The position numbers and the translations under genes were made by a program. From Brachybacterium alimentarium (GTDB lineage: Bacteria > Actinomycetota > Actinomycetes > Actinomycetales > Dermabacteraceae), in NCBI RefSeq assembly GCF_002332425.1, contig NZ_NRGS01000004.1, positions 1 to 64,000 of the forward strand: a stretch of 64,000 nt of DNA. Reading direction: 5' to 3'. The notes beneath the pieces are model-generated. The model saw only the letters and a program-made list of their open reading frames with translations. It did not search any database and was not told the DNA's origin. Position 1 is the first letter of the stretch. Every line of letters begins with the position of its first letter. Below are positions 8,146 to 16,407 of the stretch, piece by piece.

Positions 8146-9540
8146 TCAGGCGAAGCGGTGCACGGCGCCGTCGTCGGCCGCCGTGCAGGAGACGTAGGCG
8201 CCGTCGGGCGTGAGGGCGATGACCCCTTCATCCGTCGGCGCGCATTCCTGCCCCGCCTCGACCTCGGCGAACGACGGATCGATGCTGCTGTGCGAGGTCC
8301 CTTCGGTGCCGGGCAGCGCTGAGCCGGGGCGGGGGAAGACCCACAGCAGGGTGACCGCGACGATCGCGCCGAGCAGCACGGCCGCGGCGATGCCGATGCC
8401 CGCCGCGATCAGGGTGCTGCGGTGGGTCCCCGCCGGCCGGGCGGCCACCGGACCGGCGGGAGCCTGGGCCGAGGTGGTGGTCTGCGGGGAGCTCCGGCTC
8501 GGCGGCGTGAGCCCAGGACCTCCGCCGTACTGACCCGGCGCGCCCTGCTGCGGGCCGTGGCCGGGCGGCCCCGTCTGCGGGGAGGGCGAGCCCGAGGAGA
8601 AGCCCTGCTGCACCTGGCCCGCCCGGATCGCCTCCATCGAGGACGGCGCGAGCTCGGGGACGGGCCGCTCCGGGCGCACGGCGCCCGGGGCATCCGGCGG
8701 CAGCGGGTCGAGGGTGTCGACCAGGTCGAGCGGGGCGCCGTCGGCGTGGGTGAGCGGGTAGCCCGGCGGGACACGCGGCAGGTCACGGCGCACGGTGTCG
8801 GCGTCCTGGTAGCGCTCCTCCGGCTGAGCGGCGAGCAGGGTGCGGATCACCGCGGAGAGCTTGGGGGTCACGCCGCGCAGGTGCTGGGCGAGCTCGTCGG
8901 GCCGGAAGGCACCGTCGTGCAGCCTGATCCTGCCGTTCAGCGCGACCAGCGCGACCACTCCCGCGGCGTAGAGGTCGTGCGAGGGATGGGGTTCGGCCAT
9001 CGCGAACAGCTCGGGCGCCATGTAGCCGGGGGTGCCGTTGACCATGCCCACGTGGGTGAAGCGCACATCGCTCTCGTGCACGGCGATGCCGAAGTCCGCC
9101 AGTCGCGAGACGGGCGCGGCACGGCCGTGCGGCTCGAACATGATGTTCGCCGGCTTCACGTCGCGGTGGATCCACCCCTCGGCGTGCACATGGGACAGCC
9201 CGTCCAGCAGCTGATCGAGCAGGACCACCACAGCGGGCTCGGCGAGCCCGCCGCGCGTGCGCACCACGGAGTCGAGAGTGCCCCCGGCGGCCAGCGGCAT
9301 CGCGATCACCACGTGCTCGTCCTCAGCGCCCCAGCCGTAGGGGGTGAGCAGGTGGGGATGGTCGAAGCTGACGCCCTTCTCGCGCACGAACCGCATCAGA
9401 TCGGCCGAGTCGCGCTGCCTCAGCACCTTCGCCGCGCACAGCTCCCCGGCCTTCGAGTCCCAGGCTCGCCACACGGACCCGGAACCGCCCTTGGCGATCA
9501 GGTCGATGAGGGCGAAGCGCCCGACAATCACATCAGCCAT
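8146..9540 (-). CDS. Transmembrane Ser/Thr protein kinase
   Basis: 464 residues. The kinase domain spans about 8-270, with glycine-rich loop AKGGSGSVW, ATP-binding Lys 38, catalytic loop HRDVKPAN (Asp 127), DFG at 149-151 and GTPGYMAPE. A Pro/Gln/Gly-rich juxtamembrane linker follows, then one membrane helix (about 375-402) and an extracytoplasmic tail of about 60 residues with two cysteines (CAPTDE and VSCTAA) that could form a disulphide. The layout is PknB-like but without PASTA repeats. ATG 9540 is chosen because MADVIVGRFALIDLIAKGG is a typical kinase start; the longer open frame is antisense to the lipoprotein gene. The signal sensed is unknown. Confidence 0.93.
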   Translation of the reverse strand: MADVIVGRFALIDLIAKGGSGSVWRAWDSKAGELCAAKVLRQRDSADLMRFVREKGVSFDHPHLLTPYGWGAEDEHVVIAMPLAAGGTLDSVVRTRGGLAEPAVVVLLDQLLDGLSHVHAEGWIHRDVKPANIMFEPHGRAAPVSRLADFGIAVHESDVRFTHVGMVNGTPGYMAPELFAMAEPHPSHDLYAAGVVALVALNGRIRLHDGAFRPDELAQHLRGVTPKLSAVIRTLLAAQPEERYQDADTVRRDLPRVPPGYPLTHADGAPLDLVDTLDPLPPDAPGAVRPERPVPELAPSSMEAIRAGQVQQGFSSGSPSPQTGPPGHGPQQGAPGQYGGGPGLTPPSRSSPQTTTSAQAPAGPVAARPAGTHRSTLIAAGIGIAAAVLLGAIVAVTLLWVFPRPGSALPGTEGTSHSSIDPSFAEVEAGQECAPTDEGVIALTPDGAYVSCTAADDGAVHRFA

Positions 9541-9547
9541 AGCGGCC

Positions 9548-9583
9548 TCAGCATAACCGGCGGGTGGGGCACCGTTATGCTGA
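9548..9583. promoter_or_regulatory. Mirror-image divergent promoters
   Basis: Perfect 10-bp inverted repeat, TCAGCATAAC (9548-9557) and GTTATGCTGA (9574-9583), separated by 16 bp. Each arm carries a TATGCT -10 box, one reading left into the kinase (9 nt before its ATG) and one reading right towards the lipoprotein. Each -10 lies where the other promoter's -35 would be, so use of one should hinder the other, or one dimeric protein could cover both. Confidence 0.55.
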
Positions 9584-9648
9584 CCTCGATCTCTGTGGAC
9601 CCGGGAACGAGCCCGGGCGCCGCGGCGCCACGACCGGAGGGGGTTCTC

Positions 9649-10518
9649 GTGGTTCTGGCTGCACCTCTGCGGCGCCGTGACCTCGGCGGCCTGCTGTCCT
9701 GCGGTGCCGTGCTCCTCGGGGCGGGCTGCGCCCGGGGGCCGGCCGCGGTCGCCACCGCCGACGACGTCCCGCGGGATCCGCTCGCCCACCTGGACGAGGT
9801 GCGCTGGGACGGGCGCACCGCCGCCGACGTGCTCGCGCTGCCGATCCGCGGCGACGCCGCCGAGCTGGACTCGTGGGAACCGCTGGGCGATGACGACGCC
9901 GTCCTCGACCCGACCCGGACAGCCCTGATCGACTTCCTGGAGACCGCCTATCTCTCCCCCGAGGCGCTGGCCGGTCTCGACCCCGCCGCCGCCCTCGAGC
10001 TCGTGAGCGCCGCCGCGCCCTCGTACTGGCGCGAGCAGCTGGCCGAGGCCTGGGACGACGGCGAGCGCCACGTGCACGGCTTCGCCCTGGCTCCCGGCTT
10101 CGCGACCATCGGCCGGCCCGCGCTGGGGATGGACTGGTACCGGGCGGAGCTCGAGGGCGCTCCCGTGCTGCTGCTGGGCGGGACGATCGCCTGGTCCGTG
10201 GTCGACGTGGACAGTCATGAGGTGGGCGTGGTCGCCTATCGCACCGGCATCGTCGCGCACCTCGACACCGGGGAGGATCTCGGAGCGGCGACCTCGGCCA
10301 CCCTGCGGGTGACCGTGCACGGGCTCGACACCTGCGGGGTCCGGGAGGCCGACGGGCTCGTCGTGCCCGCGCTCGCGGACACCGCGGAGCATCACGCGGC
10401 GCAGCAGGAGACCACGGACTCGGTCATCGCCTCCCCGCGCCTCACGCAGGAGGACCTGCTGGATCCCGGGTCCCCGCTGCTGTCCGGGGACGACGCGACC
10501 AACGTGCTCTGCGCCTGA
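9649..10518 (+). CDS. Secreted lipoprotein, unknown function
   Basis: 289 residues. The N-terminus has RRRDLGG followed by a hydrophobic run and lipobox LLGAGC, so it should be lipidated and held outside the membrane. GTG 9649 is chosen because a GGAGGGGG ribosome site lies about 6 nt upstream and this start yields a compact signal peptide; ATG 9577 is the alternative. The mature part is acidic and has no motif I recognise, apart from repeated alpha/beta-looking segments such as APVLLLGGTIAWSVVDVD. It shares a divergent promoter region with the kinase, which may hint at a common signal, but no function can be assigned. Confidence 0.75.
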   Translation: MVLAAPLRRRDLGGLLSCGAVLLGAGCARGPAAVATADDVPRDPLAHLDEVRWDGRTAADVLALPIRGDAAELDSWEPLGDDDAVLDPTRTALIDFLETAYLSPEALAGLDPAAALELVSAAAPSYWREQLAEAWDDGERHVHGFALAPGFATIGRPALGMDWYRAELEGAPVLLLGGTIAWSVVDVDSHEVGVVAYRTGIVAHLDTGEDLGAATSATLRVTVHGLDTCGVREADGLVVPALADTAEHHAAQQETTDSVIASPRLTQEDLLDPGSPLLSGDDATNVLCA

Positions 10519-10540
10519 TCCCACCCCCTCTGATCCGGCC

Positions 10541-11941
10541 TCAGCGGGCCGCCGCCCACTGCGACCAGCCCGCGTAGCTGCCCTCGAGCTCGGCGACTTC
10601 GCAGCCGGCACGGCGCAGGGCCGCGGAGATGATGCCGGCCCGCAGCCCGGACTGGCAGTACACGACGATGCGGCCGCCCTCATGGAGCGCCTCGAGCTGC
10701 TCGAGCTCCCACAACGCTCGGCCCGCGTGGAGCTGCGCGGATCCGGGCACCGCGCCGAGGGCGTGCTCCTCACGGCCGCGGACGTCGAGCAGCAGGTCAT
10801 GCTCGTAGGCCGCGAGGTCGGCGGGGGCGACGGTCTCGGGCGTGAAGGAGCGCAGGCCCTCGGTGGTGGTCACATAGCCGGCCACCTCGTCGATGCCGAC
10901 CCGGAGCAGGTTGTCGCGCAGCTCCTCGGCCTGCTCGGCGTCGCGGGCCAGGAGGATCAGCGGCGTGTCCTCGCGCTCGGGATCGTAGCTCCAGGCCGCG
11001 AACGTGGAGCGCTTGGAGGAGGCGGGCACGGTGAGCGCGCCGCTCACCGAGCGGCGGCGCACGTCGGCGAGCTCGCGGGTGTCCAGCAGCACCGCGCTGC
11101 CGTCCGCGAGCTGCGCGGCGACGTCGGCCGGGGAGAGCTCGGCGAGCGGCTCGGCCGGGCCGCGCAGCGCGGGCCCGTCGCGGTTCTGGCGCTTCATCCG
11201 GGCGAAGTAGGCGTGGGCCTCGGGCTGGCCGTGCAGCAGACGGTCGATGAACCCCGCCTCGTCGCCGCTCTCGACGAAGGGCGCCCACCAGGCCACGCGC
11301 TTCTCGTAGCCGACGGTCGTGGCGGGCACCGCGCCGAGCGACTTCCCGCAGGCGGAGCCCGCCCCGTGGCCGGGGAGGACCAGCACGTGATCCGGCAGCG
11401 TCACGAAGCGGTCGCGCAGCGAGGCGAACATCGCGCGGGCGGAGTCCTCCCGGGTGTCCTCGCCGCCGGCGACCTCGTCCAGCAGATCCGGCCGGCCCAG
11501 GTCACCGGCGAAGACGAAGTCCCCGGAGAGCAGGTAGCCGGGCTGGTCGGTCATGCCGCCGTCGGTGATCAGGAAGCTGAGGTGCTCCGGGGTGTGGCCG
11601 GGGGTGGCCAGGACGCGCACGCGCACCTCCCCGAGCTCGATCTCGTCCCCGTCGCGCAGCAGCTGCGCGTCGTAGCCGTAGCTCCAGTCCGCCCCGCCGT
11701 GCCCGGAGACGTGGAGCGCGGCGCCGGCGGCCTCGGCCAGCTCGCGCGAGCCCGAGAGATAGTCGGCGTGGAGGTGGGTCTCGGTGACGTCGGTGATCTG
11801 GACACCGTGGGCCGCCGCGAGGTCGAGGTAGACCTGCACGTCACGGCGGGGATCCACCACGATCGCGCGTCGCGCGGCCGCGGAGGCGAGAAGATAGCTG
11901 GCCTGCGCCAGGTCGGTGTCGTACAGCCTCTCGAGGATCAT
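10541..11941 (-). CDS. CstB-like persulfide dioxygenase-rhodanese
   Basis: 466 residues in three parts. About 1-240 is a metallo-beta-lactamase fold with ETHLHADYLSG (His 56, His 58, Asp 60) and TPGHTPEHL, the pattern of ETHE1-type persulfide dioxygenases. About 265-355 is a rhodanese fold whose active loop lacks Cys (LLARDAEQ). About 370-466 is a rhodanese with intact VVYCQSGLR. This dioxygenase, inactive rhodanese, active rhodanese order matches CstB, which oxidises low-molecular-weight persulfides in sulfide detoxification. ATG 11941 has GGAAGG upstream; the earlier GTG frame is less likely. No CsoR/CstR regulator or sulfide quinone reductase is nearby. Confidence 0.85.
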   Translation of the reverse strand: MILERLYDTDLAQASYLLASAAARRAIVVDPRRDVQVYLDLAAAHGVQITDVTETHLHADYLSGSRELAEAAGAALHVSGHGGADWSYGYDAQLLRDGDEIELGEVRVRVLATPGHTPEHLSFLITDGGMTDQPGYLLSGDFVFAGDLGRPDLLDEVAGGEDTREDSARAMFASLRDRFVTLPDHVLVLPGHGAGSACGKSLGAVPATTVGYEKRVAWWAPFVESGDEAGFIDRLLHGQPEAHAYFARMKRQNRDGPALRGPAEPLAELSPADVAAQLADGSAVLLDTRELADVRRRSVSGALTVPASSKRSTFAAWSYDPEREDTPLILLARDAEQAEELRDNLLRVGIDEVAGYVTTTEGLRSFTPETVAPADLAAYEHDLLLDVRGREEHALGAVPGSAQLHAGRALWELEQLEALHEGGRIVVYCQSGLRAGIISAALRRAGCEVAELEGSYAGWSQWAAAR

Positions 11942-12033
11942 CTCTCGCCTTCCGATCGACTCCTCCGCGACCCGCACCCGGGCCCCGGTGCTACAGCGTC
12001 ATCCTCACACGGCGAGATGAATGCCGGGTCGCC

Positions 12034-12861
12034 TCAGGCGGACGGCGCGGGTGCCGCGTCGAGGCCGACGGCCTGTCGCACGGCGGCGATCTGGGTGCGT
12101 CGCGCGGACTGCGCGTCGGTCGTCGCGCCTGTGAGGGCTACGCTGTGACCTGCGCCGGGGATCTCCACGTACTCGACCGTGCCGCCGCCGGCGGCGATGC
12201 CCTCGCGCAGTCGGCGCGCATCCTGCACGACCTCGTCCTCGGTGCCGGTGACCAGGTGAACCGGCGGCAGGGAGCCGAGGTCGCCGCGGAGCGGGCTGAT
12301 GCGGGGGTTCTCCGCAGGGACCGCGCCGGCGTACAGGCGCGCAGCGGCATGGGAGAGCCCGCCGGTGGTGGCCGCATACTCCGTGAGGTCCGCCCAGGGC
12401 GACTCGAGCAGCAGCAGGGCGGGGGCGTCCCCGCCGGCGGCGGCGAGGGTCTGGGCGACGGCGAGCGCGAGCCCCGCGCCGGCGCCGTCCCCGGAGAGCA
12501 CCCAGCGCCCGGGGCGCAGCAGGGCCTGCTCGCCCATCGCATCGATCGCGTGCAGGACGTCCTCGATCGCAGCGGGGTACGGGTATGTCGGCGCCAGCCG
12601 GTAGTGGACCATCGCGGTGGCGGCCCCGGAGCGCCGCCCCACCTCTTCGAGCCATTCCCAGTGCGCCGTCTTCTCACCGGCGACATAGGACCCACCATGG
12701 AGGTGCACGATCGTGGCGGTCGAGGAGAGGTCAGCGTCGATCCAGGTCACAGGCACGTTCCCGTGCCGACGACGCGCGACCCTGCGCGGTGCCGCGAGAG
12801 CGCGGGGAGGCAGGGACGGGCGCTGGGAGGCGAGGATGCGCAGCGTGCGGACGATGCTCAT
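12034..12861 (-). CDS. Alpha/beta hydrolase, HSL type, Ser to Gly
   Basis: 275 residues with the hormone-sensitive-lipase family plan: oxyanion-hole HGGSY (about 55-59), HYRLAPTYPYPAAIED, the nucleophile elbow, TGTEDE (acid) and GAGHSVAL (His). At the elbow, where the family has GDSAGG, this protein reads GDGAGAG, so residue 126 is Gly (GGC) in place of the catalytic Ser. The Asp and His of the triad appear intact. It is thus probably inactive as an esterase, unless the nearby Ser 123 substitutes. It lies 81 bp upstream of the CynX-type transporter gene on the same strand. The fold is sure; any remaining function is not known. Confidence 0.82.
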   Translation of the reverse strand: MSIVRTLRILASQRPSLPPRALAAPRRVARRRHGNVPVTWIDADLSSTATIVHLHGGSYVAGEKTAHWEWLEEVGRRSGAATAMVHYRLAPTYPYPAAIEDVLHAIDAMGEQALLRPGRWVLSGDGAGAGLALAVAQTLAAAGGDAPALLLLESPWADLTEYAATTGGLSHAAARLYAGAVPAENPRISPLRGDLGSLPPVHLVTGTEDEVVQDARRLREGIAAGGGTVEYVEIPGAGHSVALTGATTDAQSARRTQIAAVRQAVGLDAAPAPSA

Positions 12862-12942
12862 GGGGGCATCTTCCCATGATTCTCCGGGCAGGTCCTCGCG
12901 GTGCCGACACCTCGTGCGCGGCAGCGCTGTGCGGCAGCGGGC

Positions 12943-14193
12943 TCAGGCGGTGATCTCGTCGTCGACGTACCGCGGCAGGGCCGCCCGGTATCCGGCGATC
13001 GCGAGCACGATCCCGGTGATCGCGAGGAACACCAGCACGGCGGGGAACGATCCGGTGAGGTCCAGCATGGTGCCGGCCGCGATGGGGCCGAGCGCGGCGA
13101 AGACATAGCCCAGCGGCTGCGCGAGCCCGCCCAGGCGAGCCGTCACCCGGGCGCTGCGGGTGCGGGCCGGCAGCAGGGCGATCGCGGTGGGGAAGGCGAA
13201 GCCGCCGATCCCGAGCACGCAGGCCCACAGCATCGGGCTCGCGGCCGGGGCGAGCCACAGGCCGAGATAGCCGATCGTGGTGAGCACCCCGAAGCCGGCG
13301 ACCAGCCACGGCAGGTGCCGGAAGCGGGCGATGACGGTGGGCATGACCAGGCCGCCCACGAAGCCCCAGCCGGAGATCACGGCGATCAGGAATCCCGCTC
13401 GTGTGGGGCTGATCCCGGAGGAGGTGAGGACCTGCGGGAGCATCCCGAACTGGGTGTAGGCGTTCGCGGACTGCACGCCGAACATGACGGTCAGCGCGAT
13501 CGCCGTCGGCGAGCGCAGCAGGGATCCGGGCAGATCGCCCTCCGCGGGGGCGGGCGGGAAGTCGTGGCCGGTGCGGGTGAGCACGAACGCCCAGATCACC
13601 GCCGGCACCGCGGCCGCGAGCGCCCACAGCTGCAGGGAGCCGCGCCACCCGTCGGCCGCCCCTCCGGCGAGCGGGACCGCGAGCGCGGCGCCCGCCGAGC
13701 CGCCGACGGCGAGCATCACGCTGTACAGGGTCATCAGGCCCACCGTGTGCGCGCTGCCGTGCTGCTTGATCCAGGCGGGCACCACCACGTTGCCGAGCGC
13801 GGGCCCCACCAGCACCAGCAGTGACAGCACCAGGAACATGCCGAAGCTGTCGGCCGTGGGGCGCAGCAGCAGACCGATCGCGACCAGCACGAACGAGGCG
13901 ACGACGGTGCCGGTCAGCCCCAGCCGTCGGGAGATCGGGACGGCGAGGAAGCCGAAGATGCCGAAGGCGATGCAGGGCAGCGCCGTGAGCAGACCGGACG
14001 CGATCGCGCCCTGGCCGTAGGCGCCCACCACGTCCTCCATGACCGGGCCGAGCGAGGTCGCCCCGGGACGGAGGTTCAGCGCGATCAGCCCGACGGCGAG
14101 GACGGCCAGGACGCCGCCGACGGCGGTCGCGCGCGCAGGCCGGGCGCCGGGCTCGGGACGGACGGTGGGCGGTGGGGTGGGGGTGCTGCTCAC
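12943..14193 (-). CDS. CynX/NimT-family MFS transporter
   Basis: About 416 residues with 12 predicted membrane helices. The first helix region LNLRPGATSLGPVMEDV is typical of the CynX/NimT branch of the major facilitator superfamily, whose named members handle cyanate or 2-nitroimidazole; the real substrate here cannot be told. GTG 14193 is chosen because MSSTPTPPP is a plausible cytosolic N-terminus and a near -10 (TACAAG) lies 6 nt upstream. ATG 14244 has no ribosome site. It is divergent from the NCS2 permease gene. Confidence 0.82.
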   Translation of the reverse strand: MSSTPTPPPTVRPEPGARPARATAVGGVLAVLAVGLIALNLRPGATSLGPVMEDVVGAYGQGAIASGLLTALPCIAFGIFGFLAVPISRRLGLTGTVVASFVLVAIGLLLRPTADSFGMFLVLSLLVLVGPALGNVVVPAWIKQHGSAHTVGLMTLYSVMLAVGGSAGAALAVPLAGGAADGWRGSLQLWALAAAVPAVIWAFVLTRTGHDFPPAPAEGDLPGSLLRSPTAIALTVMFGVQSANAYTQFGMLPQVLTSSGISPTRAGFLIAVISGWGFVGGLVMPTVIARFRHLPWLVAGFGVLTTIGYLGLWLAPAASPMLWACVLGIGGFAFPTAIALLPARTRSARVTARLGGLAQPLGYVFAALGPIAAGTMLDLTGSFPAVLVFLAITGIVLAIAGYRAALPRYVDDEITA

Positions 14194-14374
14194 CCGTCCC
14201 TTGTACCCTGCCGCGCCCCCTGCTGGCCATTGGTTGCCTCGCATGTCATGCGCCGGCGCCTCACGGGCCCGCAGCGTCCCACACTGTGGACGGCCGGGCG
14301 TGGAGTGCCTCTCGTCCGGCCCGACTGACCAGCCATGATGCGACCCCTTCGGGCGTGGGCCGCAGCCGTGGCCC

Positions 14375-14380
14375 TACGCT
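14375..14380 (+). promoter_or_regulatory. Possible -10 of NCS2 permease
   Basis: TACGCT about 57 nt before ATG 14437 would leave a leader of about 50 nt carrying the AGGA ribosome site at 14427-14430. No clear -35 is seen. The rest of the 243-bp divergent region 14194-14436 shows nothing else I can support. Confidence 0.3.
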
Positions 14381-14436
14381 GGTGCCCGCTGCCCAGCGGC
14401 CCCGCTCCCCACCCGATGGTTTCCCTAGGACGGCCC

Positions 14437-16368
14437 ATGACCACCGCCTCCCCCGCGCTCGAGACCTCCCCGAAGCATCCTGTGGACCAGGTCCCACCGC
14501 CTGCCCGGCTCGGCGTGCTGTCGATCCAGCACGTCCTGGCGTTCTACGCCGGCGCGGTGATCGTGCCGCTGCTGATCGCCTCGGGCCTGGGCCTGACGGC
14601 GGAGCAGACCATCCACCTGATCAACGCGGACCTGTTCACCTGCGGCATCGCGACGCTGATCCAGTCGGTGGGCTTCTGGAAGGTGGGCGTGCGCCTGCCG
14701 ATCATCCAGGGCGTGACCACCACGGCGGTGAGCCCGATCATCGCGATCGGTCTGGCCGCGACGGGCGGCGAGGGCGGCGCCGAGGGGCTGCCGATGATCT
14801 ACGGCTCGATCATCGTCGCAGGCCTGTTCACCTTCCTGGTCGCCCCGTACTTCGCGAAGATCCTGCGCTTCTTCCCGCCGGTGGTGATCGGCACGGTGCT
14901 GACCACGATGGGCATCACGCTGCTGGGCGTCTCCGCCGGGGACATCACCAACTACGCCGAGGGCGTCCCCGCGGGCCGCGACATCGCCTACGCCCTGGGC
15001 ACGCTGGGGATCATCGTGCTCGTGCAGCGGTTCTTCCGCGGCTTCCTGGGCACCATCGCCGTGCTGCTGGGGCTGGTGATCGGCACCGCCGTGGCCCTGA
15101 TCCTGGGCGACACCTCGTTCGGCGGAGTCACCGAGGCCTCCGCCTTCGGCGTCACCACGCCCTTCTACTTCGGCGTCCCCACCTTCTCGCTGACCGCGAT
15201 CATCTCGATGATCATCGTCATGCTGATCACGATGGTCGAGACCACCGGCGACGTCTTCGCCGCGGGCGAGATCGTCGGCCGGCGGATCCGGCCCCGGAAC
15301 ATCGCCGAGGCGGTCCGGGCCGACGGCCTCTCCACGCTGCTGGGCGGCGTGCTGAACTCCTTCCCGTACACCTGCTTCGCGCAGAACATCGGCCTGGTGC
15401 GCCTGACCCGTGTGAAGTCCCGCTGGGTGGTCGCCGGGGCCGGCGTGATCATGATCGTGCTCGGCGTGCTGCCCAAGGCCGGCGCGGTGGTCGAGGCGAT
15501 CCCCTCCCCCGTGCTCGGCGGCGCCTCGCTCGCGCTGTTCGCGTCGGTGGCGCTCGTGGGCATCCAGACCCTGTCCAAGGTGGACCTCACCGACAACCGC
15601 AACTCGGTCATCGTGGGCACCTCCCTCGGCCTGGCCATGCTGGTCAGCTTCAAGCCGGACATCGCCGGCGTGTTCCCCTCGTGGGCGCAGGTGTTCGTCT
15701 CCTCGGGCGTGACCGTCGGCGCGATCTCCGCGATCGTGCTGAACATCCTGTTCTTCCACATCGGCCGCCAGCGCGGTGCGATGGTCACCACCACGGCCGC
15801 CGGCGAGCGCATCGGGATCTCCGAGGTGGGCGAGATGGAGCGCGAGACCTTCGTGTCCACCTTCGGCTCCCTCTTCAACGGCGCCACCTGGCCTCTCGAG
15901 CGCGCCTGGGAGTCGCGCCCCTTCGCCGACGCCCCCGCCCTGCGCGCCGCGATCGAGGACGCCGTGCTCACCGCGGACCGCTCCCAGCAGGACGCCCTCG
16001 TGGAGAGCTATCCAGACATGGCCACGCTCATGACGGCCTCCGAGGAGCAGGCCGGCGTGATCAGCCAGGACGTCGGCTCCTTCGCGCTGGAGAACCTCAC
16101 CGAGGAGGACGTCGAGGCGGTGCGCGACCTCTCGGCCCGGTACGCCGAGAAGTTCTCGATGCCCTTCGTCTCCTACCTCGGTCGCACCGACTCGTTCGCG
16201 AAGATCATCGCCGACGGCGTGCGCCGCCTGGACCACTCCCTCGAGCACGAGCGCCGCGTGGCGCTGACCGAGGTCGCCGAGATCGCCGGGGACCGCTTCG
16301 GGATCATGGTGGCCGACGCCAATCCCATCGGCACGGCCTGGGTCCGCAAGTTCGAGTCGCTGCAATAG
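14437..16368 (+). CDS. NCS2 nucleobase permease fused to OHCU decarboxylase-like domain
   Basis: 643 residues, about 200 longer than a normal uracil/xanthine permease. About 1-455 is a complete NCS2 transporter (LSIQHVLAFYAGAVIVPLL, GVTTTAVSPIIAIG, TTGDVFAAGE, SFPYTCFAQNIGLV). About 460-640 aligns by eye along its length with OHCU decarboxylase of purine breakdown: AWESRPFADAPALRAAI, SEEQAG, ARYAEKFSMPF, GVRRLDHS. The catalytic His of the HPDL motif is Tyr 525 (SYPDM), so decarboxylase activity is doubtful, while the Glu and Arg positions look kept. The fusion suggests urate or a related oxopurine as substrate. ATG 14437 has AGGA 6 nt upstream. Confidence 0.88.
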   Translation: MTTASPALETSPKHPVDQVPPPARLGVLSIQHVLAFYAGAVIVPLLIASGLGLTAEQTIHLINADLFTCGIATLIQSVGFWKVGVRLPIIQGVTTTAVSPIIAIGLAATGGEGGAEGLPMIYGSIIVAGLFTFLVAPYFAKILRFFPPVVIGTVLTTMGITLLGVSAGDITNYAEGVPAGRDIAYALGTLGIIVLVQRFFRGFLGTIAVLLGLVIGTAVALILGDTSFGGVTEASAFGVTTPFYFGVPTFSLTAIISMIIVMLITMVETTGDVFAAGEIVGRRIRPRNIAEAVRADGLSTLLGGVLNSFPYTCFAQNIGLVRLTRVKSRWVVAGAGVIMIVLGVLPKAGAVVEAIPSPVLGGASLALFASVALVGIQTLSKVDLTDNRNSVIVGTSLGLAMLVSFKPDIAGVFPSWAQVFVSSGVTVGAISAIVLNILFFHIGRQRGAMVTTTAAGERIGISEVGEMERETFVSTFGSLFNGATWPLERAWESRPFADAPALRAAIEDAVLTADRSQQDALVESYPDMATLMTASEEQAGVISQDVGSFALENLTEEDVEAVRDLSARYAEKFSMPFVSYLGRTDSFAKIIADGVRRLDHSLEHERRVALTEVAEIAGDRFGIMVADANPIGTAWVRKFESLQ

Positions 16369-16407
16369 GAGCAGGGCTGCCGGGGCCGTCACACCTCGGA
16401 GCGCGGT

